Assembly: GCA_025331435.1 (NCBI GenBank)
Contig: JAIWNI010000050.1
Span: 1-64,000 of the forward strand
From: Choanephora cucurbitarum
Taxonomy: Eukaryota > Mucoromycota > Mucoromycetes > Mucorales > Choanephoraceae
Direction: 5' to 3'
Length of the DNA: 64,000 bases
The notes beneath the pieces were generated by a model. It did no database searches, was not told where the DNA came from, and worked only from the letters and a program-made list of their open reading frames with translations. Shown in pieces: positions 39,673 through 52,373 of this stretch. A program made the translations under genes and the position numbers. Numbering within the stretch: position 1 is the first letter of the stretch; the number at the start of each line of letters is the position of its first letter.

Positions 39673-40581
39673 GAGCATTCATTTCATCCAAGACATGTTG
39701 AGGAATACCCTAATGATAAAAAAAAAAGTGAATTCGAATGATCCAAATCATGATCTACACACTATTACATTGAAAAGATATTCAACAGCTCTATCGGGAT
39801 TGTTGAAACTAGCACGGAGGGCACGTACACATTGTTCACGCTCAAAACCCATTTCCATCATATTCTGAACAACACTTTCCAATTGAGTTCCAGTCACTAG
39901 AGACAACATCAGTCATCCTATCTTTTTATATTCTTTTATGTTCTTTTTTTTTACCTAATTGAGAATTGGTGTCAGTGGATTCTGTAGATGTTGCTTGAGT
40001 AGGTGTCGTTTCAGTGGCAACAGGAGCTGTTGTGGTTTCAGTGACAACAGGAGTAGTTTCAGTGACAGGAGTAGTTTCAGTGACAGGAGTAGTTTCAGTG
40101 ACAGGAGCACTGACTTCTTTGGGTTTAGAAGAAGTAGCCTTTGGCTAGACTGACCATGAGATACACACCCTTTATCTCTATGTATGAATCTCACTTACCT
40201 TAGATACCATAACAACTACGAAACCCGCTTCTTTGATGTCATATTCTCCCAACATTTTATCATCTTGTAAGATTTTACCTATCTCTTGTTTTAGGGATGG
40301 TGTGGGTGATTCAAAAAAAAAAAAATATTTTTACCAGAATAGATGAGCTTTTGTTGAGCTACAGCATAACCTTGAGTTTCTTCAATCTTTCCCTTGACTG
40401 AGATGATCTAAGGCATCCATTAGATTACGTGTTTCTATCATCCATGAAACTTACAGTGTCTGAACTATCCACGTCAAGTACAAATTGTTTTTGTTGAAGT
40501 GTCTTAAAAGTAAGTTTCTAGAAAGCGTGTTAATCATTTTAAAAATAAGCTTGTTTCAAATGGGCTTACCAAAGGAGCCAT
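38932..40581 (-). CDS. RAD23: UV-excision repair / proteasome shuttle protein RAD23
   Basis: Ten exons (40581-40570, 40517-40455, 40407-40335, 40278-40199, 40144-39955, 39896-39769, 39709-39547, 39498-39155, 39102-39036, 38981-38932) give 389 residues. Order of domains: ubiquitin-like domain (residues 1-76, ending VVVMVSK); a Thr-rich linker with repeated VTETTP units; UBA1 ([20 protein letters not shown]); a glutamine tract; the XPC-binding domain ([20 protein letters not shown]); UBA2 ([19 protein letters not shown]) at the end. It binds ubiquitinated cargo and the proteasome and partners with Rad4/XPC in nucleotide-excision repair. The first exon is only 12 nt. The polyglutamine run is unusual for RAD23. 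Confidence 0.95.
39601..39674. repeat. CAA-type trinucleotide repeat encoding polyglutamine
   Basis: A nearly perfect TTG repeat on the plus strand, CAA on the coding strand. It encodes 24 consecutive Gln at residues 195-218 of RAD23, between UBA1 and the XPC-binding domain. A second smaller Gln run follows after AEQPNE. Confidence 0.9.
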
Positions 40582-41342
40582 TGTAATCAGATTCTCAGGG
40601 AAGTGAGAGAGAGAAAAAAAAAAAAGAAAAAAAAATAAATGTGTGTGAGTGTGCGCGTACTGCGAATTGTTGACGCATACCCTCCCCCCCCCCCCCCCAT
40701 TTCACCCCCCAAAATTTTTAAGCGTTCTTTGTATTTTTATGTGTAAGAAATCATTGGTCAAATCGTCAATTGTTTCTTAAGCTATATTAGGAGAATGAAT
40801 GAAGGGAAGGGGGGTAGGAAGGTTTCAGCCAATATGAATGGTTGCTAAACAAAAGAGAGAGAAAACCTTCACATTCTTTGCCTAGAGTAGTACAAAAAGA
40901 AAAACGCCCACATTGTTTTTTTTAAGCTTTTCTCATCACCATTTCGATCAGATGAAGTCATATGGATCTGACTTTAGATCCTCCCTTTCTTTGACAACAC
41001 ACTGGACTCTACTTCCCCGCCTCCCCGCCTTTTTTTTAAAAAAAATGTCTTACTGTAGGTAAGATAAACAAAGAAATCATTAGGAAAGTAAGTAAAAAAA
41101 AGAAAAAAAGTGAAATGAGAGCTGTATGCATGCATAATTATCACCAGACCTAGAATAGAACGGAAGAGGTTGAACTTTATTCTGATTTATCGTTATAAGA
41201 GAATCTAAACATTTAAAGATTTTTCAATGAGAGATTTTATTTGCTGAGAATTACACAAAAATCAGATTAGCTTATTTAAAGGGCCAAGTATTTTCTTTCT
41301 ATTTTCCCTTTATTCTTTTCTTTAACTTTATCAAACAATAAG
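40582..41342. other. Divergent intergenic region (about 760 bp) with C15 tract
   Basis: Between the RAD23 start and the small zinc-finger gene. Contains A-runs, a run of about 15 C at 40684-40698, and a CCCCGCC repeat near 41010-41030. No coding exon seen. Confidence 0.5.
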
Positions 41343-41570
41343 ATGTTGGCTTCTTTATCTACTACAAATCATCATCATATTCCTTATGGCTGGCCACTAG
41401 GTGAAACTGAAGAAAAGATCATGACATTGGCTACACTACAACAACAACAACAACAACAGAATAATTCATTCTATCAAAAGCGAACAGTTGTTCGTTGTCA
41501 ATCATGTCATCGAAAATTTCATTCAAAAGGAAACCTTGCAAATCATCAACAATTGTATCAACACTCTTAA
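41343..41570 (+). CDS. Small single C2H2 zinc-finger protein
   Basis: 75 residues with no intron. One classical finger at the C-terminus: C-x2-C-x12-H-x5-H in CQSCHRKFHSKGNLANHQQLYQH. A run of seven Gln (residues about 33-39) precedes it. A pyrimidine-rich leader (41300-41330) directly before the ATG resembles other starts in this window, which supports expression. Function unknown; a DNA- or RNA-binding accessory protein is possible. Confidence 0.55.
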   Translation: MLASLSTTNHHHIPYGWPLGETEEKIMTLATLQQQQQQQNNSFYQKRTVVRCQSCHRKFHSKGNLANHQQLYQHS

Positions 41571-41734
41571 ATCCATATTCCCCTCATTTTGTAAATGATG
41601 TATCATTAATTTATTATTTCTGTAAATAAACTTGTAGCTTCATCGTTGGGGCTGAACTTGCTTAATTAGGCCAATGTCATCATGATTTCATATAAAAGCT
41701 GTTTATTGTTTAATCTGGATGGTTACACACTTTA

Positions 41735-44212
41735 TCAGGCTGGAACATAAAATAAATCTGAAAGTTCTTTTTCACTGAATGGATTGGCTGCCTCAGGGAA
41801 CAGGCTACCAACCATATTGGGCAACACTCGGTCTTGCTTATTTGGATCACCTGCAATATACTGGTATCCCCAGTTAGTTAAGGTAGCTGGTGTCAATTCC
41901 TTGATCAGATAGCGATCATTTCTGATCAAATTAACAGCATCACTCAGAATGGCTCTGCTCATCGTATAGGGGAAACGAAGGCCTGTCTGCTTGGTGCGCT
42001 CAACCATCAGTCCAGCATAGAGTTCTACCCTGTCAGGTGTACCATAGAGTTCTTCCAGTGCCTTCTGTACCTCTACCTTTTCTGAAAAATCCTCAAAGGT
42101 CTTGAGGGGAGTCAAATTTAAAAAGCGTCTGAAATCATTAAAATAACATGTGTCCAAAAGACGAGATTGGTTGATACCTGCGATCTCGACATGTTCTAGA
42201 CTGGCAGGTGTATTACGACCATTTCTATGCAATTATGTCAGTTAACGCACTAAAACAGAAATAGGCTTTACTTTACCCGACTTCTGATAGTATTTGCTCA
42301 TAACCCAATTTTAAACCACGGATGAGATCAGTATCACTGAATTGACCGGTCTCTAGATCTCGATGACAGCCAGCGATAGGCAATCCCCTTTCGAGTTCCT
42401 CAGGAGAAGCATGGACAAAGTGTTCATTAAACAATCCCAACAGTTGATCAAATCGACTGCTGGACTGTGAATTCTTGTTGATCAACACTCTTTGATCTTC
42501 ATCATGCATCTGGCCCATCAGTACATGCATCACTTCAGATATCCATTGGGCATCTTCCTTGCCGATACCCGCATGCCATCGATAGACGATATTGAACTCG
42601 ATAGAGACAGCATTACCATATATAGGATCGGCTACATTATTTATAAGATCAAAGTGGAATTCGGAGTCTGCTGCTGTGCCAATGATAGTTCGAACATAGT
42701 CCTGAACAATGATATTGACATAACAACCATTGTTGATCAGACGGGCTGTCTGGAAAAGGTGTTCATCTTGCTCTTGCTTGTTCTTCAAGGGCTTTCCGGG
42801 ACCATACGAGAATCGGTTGTTTTCATTGATTTCCAGTAACTTCTTGGCAATGAAATTGTGGTTACGAGAGAACATGACCAAGAGGACAGCGACACCTATT
42901 GCAAGGGTTTAAGTAGACGATTCTCGCCTTAGACCGACCATGATTGTCTTACCTGGAGGTTGAATGACAAGACGTCTATCTACCCATTGATCAGCCTTTA
43001 AGAGACCATATTCCATCTCTCGAATCGATTCTTGATCTTCTCTATTGAAACCATACAAGGGAGATCTAGAGTTTCAAGTGAGTCAATATACTTTGTATCT
43101 TCAACAAGTCTACTTTACAGATCAGCATAACTGGTAGTCAAGTTACGCATTGGGTCATTTGGATCAGTATAGAATAAATCATGCGTGATTAGGATGGCCA
43201 GATACAACAATAACATATTGACACCTGATTGATGCTCATTGAATACACCATCAGGTCTTCTCAAAAGCTTGTCAAAGACTTCTTTGGCAGGAGGCAATTG
43301 TGTATTATTGAGTCCCTTTCGAGTGACTGTACGGGTATAGTTGGTGCCTGCTTTACCCTATTGATTCTATCAGTCGTCTTCTTTTTATATATACATATAT
43401 TGGGCATTACCACTTCTGGAAATAAAAGACTGTTATGACTACCATCTGCAGTACGATACTTGTGGCCAACATAATTGATGTATGGTTTAGGAATGTCATC
43501 CTAATGATAATGATCAATACAATCGATTTAATCCAAGTGTATCAGGTACTTTACATGAAATTGTTGAAGTAAAGGTCGAGTGACAACATAGACAAGATCA
43601 CTATGCTCTTTATCCAAATTACCCAAAATGTTCATGACAGTCTCAAATGTATTATTACGATCATTGACAGGTGCATTTTTGCTCAATAATCTATCCTAAC
43701 TATCAGCAATTTGATTCATCTTTTTTTTTTATTGTCTCACCTTTCTGTAATGGCACTCAACAAGGCAAGTTGGTCTTTGATAGGCAATGTCAAGGCCTCT
43801 TTGATAGCGGCTGTGTTTGTGGGTGTGATATGAAGTGCAGCCTTGATATTTTGAGCCAATGCATCCAATGTCCATTTGAATCCTGTAGGTTGACTAGAGG
43901 GACTTGGATCCACTGGACCTGTATAGATCTTCTTTTTGGCCAAGGTAGTGACTCCATTTGGCTTGGATGTGGTCAAGGCAGTGACTCCATTTGATCTGGA
44001 CTTGGCTAAGGCAGTCTTGTGTTGAACACTCTCTGTCAATGCCATAAAATGCTTCATCAACTCATCTTCTCCCATCTCATGTCTGACTTTGTCCATGAAA
44101 CGACTGAAAAAGGAGTGTGATTCCTCGGTATACTATCTCAAACCTGTTAGTCTTGAGTGATTGATGTGACTTGTATTGCACTTACTTTGTTGATAGGTGA
44201 AGGTACTAACAT
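41735..44212 (-). CDS. Fatty-acid dioxygenase of the heme-peroxidase (Ppo-like) family
   Basis: Eight exons (44212-44186, 44132-43741, 43690-43555, 43500-43411, 43357-43119, 43065-42953, 42895-42277, 42224-41735) give 701 residues. Cyclooxygenase-like heme peroxidase motifs are present: the distal His region LAILITHDLFYTD, and VYRWHAGIGKED, which holds the catalytic Tyr and proximal His. QDYVRTIIG and GYEQILSEVG also fit. Fungal Ppo/linoleate diol synthases normally continue into a C-terminal cytochrome P450; this gene stops (41735) after the peroxidase domain. Expected reaction: oxygenation of unsaturated fatty acids to hydroperoxides (oxylipins). Confidence 0.9.
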
Positions 44213-45613
44213 GTATGAAAGATAAAGTTGAAAAGGAAAAAAAAAAGTTAAATAAAAGAGACTCTTATACTTGGCCGAATGTCGAATATGCTTGTGTATC
44301 ATCATCTTACTTCATTTTAGCCGAAGAGTCAACCTTGAATTGTACATAGTCATTGGTCCTCACTATGATATTGCTTTTCCAAATCAAAAAGCCGAAACTG
44401 GGTGAGTACAAGAACAAAAGCCACCTTCTAAATAGGAATTAAGCTTCTCTTCTTACACACACTTCTTTCCTTAGCCCAAACCTAGTTTTTACTCCAAACA
44501 ATCTATCGATTGTTGTATTTCAAGGGGCATCTAAACGGTCCAATGTACATGATTGTTGATTGAAGTACAAACTGTAGAGTGAAAGTTTATTTTAGTGAAA
44601 ACGCCTTTTTATGTTTGTGTTACTATTGGCTTGGGCTCCTTTGTTTACTAAAAGTGCTACAAAAATAATTTGAGTATCACATTGGAAAAACAAGCTGCAA
44701 GGTACTTGCATTAAAGTATTTTTGTTTCATCAGCAGCGTATTTTTTTGAATTACATGGTTGCATTTGTTTTGAAGCAAATTTATTTACAAGCTGCTTTTT
44801 TTTTTAAGTAGTCAATTCTGACGTTTATCAGGTCACCTCAAGTATTATTTGTTTATTGCTTAAAAGGTGTATACTCTGCAGACAGAGTTAGAAGGGAAAA
44901 TAGGACAAGTTTTTCTCTCTCTCTCTCTTTATGATCAAGTGAGGCCTTGTCTTTTCAGATCTATTGGGAAAGCTTCTGAGTTGATAGTGTTTACTATTCT
45001 TCTTGATCCGCCTTTGTATGACACAACACATAAAAAAAAAGGCTATCGTTTTGTAATAGTCGGCAAAAGATGTGCTATAAATGACTTTGCTTTTACTTAA
45101 GTAACATAGTACATGACTCTTTTGACTATGACAGATTGCATTTGTTTATTACAGAACAAGCGGCAAGGTTACATACGCTCATGACTTTTGTTTACAGATG
45201 CAGCATGCGCAATGGGTCGTAATAGATGCATGGCACTAGTAGAAGGCTCTGTTCTAACGATTATTTATTGCGCAAGAGATGTTGAAGGGTTCTGTCATTC
45301 ACATCTTATTTCGATGAGACAGCCAAAAGAGACCTAAAAAGGTAAATAGATGATTTGCATAATAAAAGACATTGGTAATGTTAGTGAACTATGCGTTGGC
45401 CGTTATTAGCACTTTCATTGTCCTCGCTCCTAAAACCCTAGTTCTTTAAGACAAAGTGCTGCAGATCTTATTTTAATTTCAGCTACCAAATCCATTGCCT
45501 CAAGACAATACAGCCTATTCGATCCATACTCTTCATGTTAAAAGAGGGGGCATGTAGTTTACTTTTATTATCAAGAGAGTGGGGGGGGGGTATCATTTAC
45601 ATTCGTCATTGAC
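44213..45613. other. Gene-free region (1.4 kb)
   Basis: Promoter side of the dioxygenase and 3' flank of the F-box gene. No exon-like sequence. A G10 tract lies at 45581-45590 and a CT tract near 44913-44928. Confidence 0.45.
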
Positions 45614-47311
45614 TCATAGAAAAGTATGTTGAATAAGACGATTGAGAGGACCATTTACTCTCCGATGAATCTCGAGATGCTTGATGCCCTTACAAATCAC
45701 TCTCGCCTTGTTCGGTACTGGTTCATGCTTCTTGAATTCATCAGCTTCCATCTCATAGAGCTGGTCTTCAATGGCTTGATAGTAACGGTCTTGGCCGAAC
45801 TGGGTCAGATGAAAATAAAATGGACTTGCCTCTTGGGGTTGACCAATGGACAGAGAAAGCGACTCAAACGTAATGGAAGGCATATCAATCTTGACTTTGC
45901 TAGATGCATTGAACGTGAGCCTTGCATTCTTCAAATGAGGCGTCAATGCCGAAAATTGTCGTAGGAAATGGATGTTGTAATTTCCATAGGAGACCACTAA
46001 AGAGTGAATGGGCAAATAAGGACCGTCGTAGGCATCCAGATGACCATACTGCATATGAAGTTCTTGGAGTTGACTACAGTGCGTCAGGATCGGGTAATGT
46101 TCCAGGCCGATCTGACCAATCGATAGCACATCCAGCTGATTGAAATAGGCTCTTAGACTAGGCTGTCGAAGATCCAAACGAGTGACATCCAGGCAGAGAT
46201 AGAGTCCTGAGTGCTTGGGTTTGGAGCGGTCATGCTCAAACTGAATGTAATGCGATTGCAAGTTGATCTGCATCTCTCCTTGCCATCGTACCAAAGTGAA
46301 TGCCACAAACAACTGAACATTGTTCATCAGTCCACGAAACCAGATATCAAACTTTTCTGTTGTGCAGGCATAATAAGCCAACTGAGTTGCCAGCTCGGTT
46401 GGCATCTCAAAGGGACCGATCCGATCCACGTCGTATTCGTCATCATCGTAATCCAAGATGCGGATGATCAGCTGCTTCACGTTCAAGAACTTATGAAGCA
46501 GATAGTTCAAACTGGTCTCTGTCAGTCTTGAAGCAAAGACATGCACGGTTGTCGCTGTGGTGTTTGGTCTAAACTGCAGCCTGTTGTCTTCGCAGGAGTG
46601 AAAGTAACAGAGTGACAATGTGACTTCTGTAGCATTTGGGCATAACGAAAGAGCACTGTCTAATGATCGAATGGTTGTCTTTTCTTCAGAGAAGCAAACG
46701 AGGTTCTCTAATGCCCCAAAGCGAGTTTGCCTTGTGATGTAAGAAGGCGGTTGAAAGCAATGAGGCTCAAAGGGTGAGTCCCTTTCGGATGTGACATCCA
46801 ATTTCATGGCCGAAAGTCTATCTCGAAGCGCAGATGCTAAAGCATAATAATCTGGGCCTGTACCTCTTATCTGCTCCAGTTCCTGAGCTGTCATCGATTC
46901 ATAGTCATACAGAATCATCGAGTCATTGATAGAGTGAAGGTGCTGCCAATGACCATGCTCTATTTCCTCCACAGCTACTTGGTAGAGACGATTGGCATGT
47001 CTTCCTGTCTCTAAAATCTGTAGATTCGGTGTCAAATGAATCAAGGCGGAGTACTGCTGAGCTTCGTTCATACTGGCGGGTGTCTTGAACACAAGTTTCC
47101 TGACAGACTCTCCTAGAGAGGAGGACTCAAGAAGCATATCGGTAAATGCATCTACTTCTTTTTCTGATCGTAACTGGACTGTCTTGAACAGGAGATGTCT
47201 TGCTGCTTGTCTCCAATGCCTAGACACAAGGCTGTATTGAATTCGGGAAACTGAATTTAAATGATCTAGAATGACTGCTTGGATTTCGAAGGGTAAGTCG
47301 CCTGCTAACAT
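45614..47311 (-). CDS. F-box protein
   Basis: An intronless 565-residue protein. The F-box is at residues about 5-48 (LPFEIQAVILDHLNSVSRIQ, YSLVSRHWRQAARHLLF). The remainder has loosely periodic leucine-rich segments (LHSINDSMILYDYES, LDVLSIGQIGLEHYPILTH, LQELHMQYGHL), as in LRR-type substrate receptors. It would recruit a target to an SCF ubiquitin ligase; the target is unknown. It has no introns, unlike most genes here. Confidence 0.8.
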   Translation of the reverse strand: MLAGDLPFEIQAVILDHLNSVSRIQYSLVSRHWRQAARHLLFKTVQLRSEKEVDAFTDMLLESSSLGESVRKLVFKTPASMNEAQQYSALIHLTPNLQILETGRHANRLYQVAVEEIEHGHWQHLHSINDSMILYDYESMTAQELEQIRGTGPDYYALASALRDRLSAMKLDVTSERDSPFEPHCFQPPSYITRQTRFGALENLVCFSEEKTTIRSLDSALSLCPNATEVTLSLCYFHSCEDNRLQFRPNTTATTVHVFASRLTETSLNYLLHKFLNVKQLIIRILDYDDDEYDVDRIGPFEMPTELATQLAYYACTTEKFDIWFRGLMNNVQLFVAFTLVRWQGEMQINLQSHYIQFEHDRSKPKHSGLYLCLDVTRLDLRQPSLRAYFNQLDVLSIGQIGLEHYPILTHCSQLQELHMQYGHLDAYDGPYLPIHSLVVSYGNYNIHFLRQFSALTPHLKNARLTFNASSKVKIDMPSITFESLSLSIGQPQEASPFYFHLTQFGQDRYYQAIEDQLYEMEADEFKKHEPVPNKARVICKGIKHLEIHRRVNGPLNRLIQHTFL

Positions 47312-47791
47312 CTTGTCCCGAACAGAAGAAAGGAAAGGAAAGAAAGAAGAAATGAGAATTTAGTACATTGTTTCAATAAAAAGGGAAAAAGAAAAAGGAC
47401 GGTGCCACAAGGTTTCTCTTTTTTTGTTTTTAGATTTCAGGTCGACTATTAGCTACCTGCGCATAAGAAAACACAGACGATAGAGTGTAGCGCTGAGCAT
47501 TTGATCTCTAAATAGAGAAAGAAAAGTGTATCTTTTTTGGCCCACTTGTCACCTTAAAACTACTTTTTGTGTGTTTGTTTCAGACTATCAAACAACAAAA
47601 CGATTGTATGCTCCCTATTCTTCTAGCTATTTTTATAAAGAAAAAGAAAGGTATTTCCTCACCAGTCGCAAACTATATTCAACCTTCTGATAAAAAAAAG
47701 AAAGTCAACAGTGTCCAAATTTTCACTATGAAACACATCCTATACACACTCACAATAAAAAAAAAGAAAAAGCAAATAAGAAGAAAGATAT
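47312..47791. other. Intergenic (480 bp)
   Basis: F-box promoter on one side and the 3' flank of the ALYREF-like gene on the other. A-rich with many AAAAAGAAA runs. No coding exon. Confidence 0.45.
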
Positions 47792-48898
47792 CTATTGACG
47801 AGTAATATCATAACGAGGTGCTAACTGATCAGCATACATTTTACCAGATGCACTATACAAGAAAGTAAGTAACACGATAAAAACAACAATACAAGTCTCG
47901 TAACTTACGGATAAGAAGATGAAATGACTGAACGAATCTGCTTTGCAGCAAAACTTTGCTTTGGCTTAGGTTCTCGGAGGATAACACGTAAAAAGTTACC
48001 ATCTGCCATTTGATTATCCAATCTTGCAATACAATCCAATGCTGCACTCTTTGAACTAAATTCTACTTCTGCTTCACCAAAAGAACGTCCCATACGATCT
48101 CTTAATACTTCACAATGCAAAATATTACCAAACTCTTCCAACGCAATCTATATCCAACTACGTTATTTCTCTCTCTCTCTTTTTCAAGACACTAAAAGAG
48201 TTATACCTCAACATCTTCTGAATTTGTTCCAGGATCTAACCCAGTAATCAAGACAGTAGTAGGACCTGATTCACCTTTGATCGATAATGGAGGTCGAGTA
48301 TTGACTGTATTGGATCGACCACGAATAGGGAAATCACCCACTCGGCTAGCAAAACGTTGGTCTACGATCTCTATCGGTTTTGGTGGTGCATAATAATCTT
48401 CTTTAGGTTGTGTTCCTAAACGACCTGATGTCAAGACACTCTTGACTTCTTTTTTCTTTGGCATGTTATGATGAGTAGAGATGGCTTTGGTGATGATGAT
48501 CTGAGAGGGATCTGCTTTTGTTGTTGTTGTAGTAGTTGTTGTTGCTGTAGTTAGTTTTGACTTTGGATTATTCTTGGCAGTAAATAAAGGACCTGAGGGT
48601 TTAGAGATAGACTATCAAATCGAATCAACAAAAAAAAAAAAACGCGTCTTGGAAAAAAAAAAGCAGATGAGCTTACCAGTCGTGCATTAATACCACTTGT
48701 ACGTTGTGGTGTAGATGGTTTTGAGACTTTGGCTTTGTTGGATTGGATTGGTATGTTGGGACGCGATAGTTGCTTTTTTGGGTGTTTTGTCTGGTGTGTA
48801 GGTTGCTTTCTTGGTGGAGTGGACTTGGGTTGCTTTTGTCTTCTCTTTTTAATTAGGTCGTCAAGAGAAGAATCAAGATCCATAGGTGAATAACTCAT
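47792..48898 (-). CDS. ALYREF/Yra1-like mRNA-export adaptor with one RRM
   Basis: Four exons (48898-48677, 48611-48207, 48147-47909, 47852-47792) give 308 residues. The N-terminus MDLDSSLDDLIKKRRQ matches the UAP56/Sub2-binding motif of ALY proteins. A basic Lys/Pro-rich region follows, then a run of about nine Thr (about residue 95). The RRM reads TTVLITGLDPGTNSEDVEIA, then FGNILHCEVLRDRMGRSFGEAEVEF and ARLDNQMADGNFLRVIL. The C-terminus (KMYADQLAPRYD) resembles the short conserved tail of the family. Expected role: couple spliced mRNA to the export receptor. It is divergent from the PCID2-like gene, 138 bp apart. Confidence 0.8.
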
Positions 48899-49036
48899 TG
48901 TATGATAAAGAAAAAGAAAAAAAAAAGAAGGAAGGGGGGGGGGTTGAAATAAAAGGCGTATTTCTCAAAAAAGGAAATTCATTCTCCCTTTATTTTTTTT
49001 TTATCTATACGCGAGCATAAACCAAAGAGCTTCTTC
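48899..49036. promoter_or_regulatory. Shared divergent promoter of two mRNA-export genes
   Basis: 138 bp between two start codons on opposite strands. Contains an A/G-rich block, a G10 run at 48934-48943 and a T-run near 48990. These are the only promoter sequences available to both genes. Confidence 0.6.
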
Positions 49037-50681
49037 ATGTTTGCTTCTTCTTCTAATTTAGTCAGTACACTCTGTCATAATGTCAAGCAAGCTTATGTTC
49101 ATCAAGACGCTCGGACCTATGCTCAAAGCCTTGATGTCGATCTAAACAATCCTACTGTACAATCACTCATCTCTGAACTTGTTCAAGTAAGTAAAAAGAA
49201 AATGAACTGGAAGAGTGAACTCATGATACAATAGAAAACCAATGCTCAACTGGAAATGGCTGTCAATGGCATCTTGGAAGACACCTCTATTGCTCTTTCA
49301 GATGCAGTCTATCACTATCTCTTACTTTTGAAACAGATCAACCAACCTGATTTGGCTCAAGTGTTTGAAGCCTTTGCTAGTTTTTATGGGTATAACAGAC
49401 TTAGTGTATTGTTGTCATAGACTAATGTATTCAACAGCACATTGATTCCTGTCTTGAATGGTGCAGATACACTCTATCAAGTACCTTTGATCAAGAACCT
49501 TTCCACTCGGTTAGTTCAATTGGCATTTGAAGTAGATCAGACTGGATTGAAAGGAAAGGCACGTAAAGCCAATACGGCAGCTCGACTACTATCCAAAGTG
49601 TTCAATATCATGTTGGCAGATAGGTAATGCGACAAAAGGTATAGGCCATAAGCCAACAGTACTCATCTATAAGGATAGATCGCCCATGGAATCATCGAAA
49701 AGACAAGGCATTTTTCATATTACCAATCTTGCCTTCAAAGTCTACTTTAGGCTGAATTCGATCAGAATGTGTCAAACCTTCATTAACAACATTCGATCAG
49801 GTGGGATTGATATCAGCCTCTTTCCTATCAGTCAACAAGTTACCTACAAGTATTATATTGGACGATATGCACTTTACCACGGTAGATTAAAGCAGGTAAA
49901 TTAAAAGAATTAGCCATCATGACTCTATTTGACATGTATCTTATTAGGCCCAAGAGTGTCTTTTGTTTGCCTTCCAGAAATGTCAAGCGCATCATTGGCA
50001 CAATAAGCGAATGATCCTTCATTACCTTATACCTACCCGTATCATCTTGGGCCATTTGCCATCCATGCAACTATTGGAGCAATATGACCTAGTAGATCCC
50101 TATAGACAACTGATAGAGTGTCTTAAAGTAGGCAATCTACAAGGTTACCTAGATCATCTAGAAGCCTATTTTGTGTATTTCTATCAACATTTGACTTATG
50201 TATTGCTTAAAGAAAGAGGCATTGTTCTTGTCTGGCGATGTTTGATTCGAAACATGCAAGTAGACAGTATGACATGAGGCAAATGAATCTAATCTAGACT
50301 ATAGGTATACTCAGGCACAACATTTAGGCTCTACTGCCCCTACGCTTCATTTTCAAGATTGTCTAGCTAGTTTTACATTGGCTTCAAAGACCAATTATAC
50401 ATTAGAAGATATGGAATGTATTCTAGTATCACTTGTGAGTCAAGTAAGTGGTCTATTCTTTGCCTTAAACTCTCATTTAACCAACTTTCTCTCTTTAGGG
50501 TTATATGCGTGGTTATTTACAACATCAGAAGCAGCGTATCATTCTGAGTAGAGTCAATGCATTTCCTCCTATTGCTTCTGTTCGATTTATATCTGAAAGA
50601 TACAATGAATCCTTAATAGAAGAACATCTAAATCAAGAACAACCTTTAGTGCCTGAAGAAATCAAATGTATGATGGAATAA
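49037..50681 (+). CDS. PCID2/Thp1-like PCI-domain protein of the TREX-2 complex
   Basis: Exons: 49037-49186, 49235-49389, 49438-49623, 49679-49895, 49948-about 50262, about 50306-50442, 50500-50681. PCI-type helical repeats run throughout (YHYLLLLKQINQPDLAQVFE, RKANTAARLLSKVFNIML, YKYYIGRYALYHGRL, YLIPTRIILGHLPS), ending in the winged-helix part (ECILVSLVSQGYMRGYLQHQ, AFPPIASVRF). This is the PCID2 family, a partner of Sac3/GANP in mRNA export at the nuclear pore. The junction near 50262 needs either a GC donor (gcaagt after RN plus AT) or a GT donor 14 bp later with a shifted acceptor; both keep frame. Confidence 0.85.
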
Positions 50682-50727
50682 AAAAAAAGTTTTAAAATAT
50701 ATAGTAGTTTATTTTCAAAGTAGTCTT

Positions 50728-51154
50728 TTAACCACCGAAACCATAGAGGGTACGGCCTTGTCTCTTCAAAGCATAGACAACATCCAAAGAGGTGACAGTC
50801 TTTCTCTTGGCGTGTTCAGTGTAAGTGACGGCATCACGAATAACGTTTTCAAGGAAGACCTTGAGGACACCACGGGTTTCTTCATAAATGAGACCGGAAA
50901 TACGCTTAACACCACCACGACGAGCAAGACGACGAATAGCAGGCTTTGTAATACCCTCTAAAGAAATTATGGGTGGGATGAGAAAATAATCATAAATATA
51001 TATATATATAAACTTACGGATGTTATCACGAAGAATCTTTCTGTGACGCTTAGCACCACCCTTTCCGAGACCTTTACCACCTTTACCGCGACCAGTCACT
51101 ATAGATTTTATTAATGATCCATCTTTTTGATTTACTTTATATCAGGCACTTACT
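50728..51154 (-). CDS. HHF: Histone H4, start codon split by an intron
   Basis: Exons: the A of ATG at 51154, then 51098-51018, then 50957-50728; total 103 codons, exactly histone H4 length. Sequence reads [20 protein letters not shown] through [12 protein letters not shown] with no unusual change besides Thr at position 2. The first intron (51153-51099) divides the start codon after its first base: the exon upstream ends in AAAA before gtaagt, and the next exon starts TGACTGG. No other ATG could start the mature protein. It is divergent from H3. Confidence 0.95.

Positions 51155-52373
<1,219 letters not shown>

Noticed and set aside
44867..45100. A 77-codon plus-strand open frame as a small gene
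   Set aside because: No homology, no leader signal, and a CT-run gives a low-complexity peptide.
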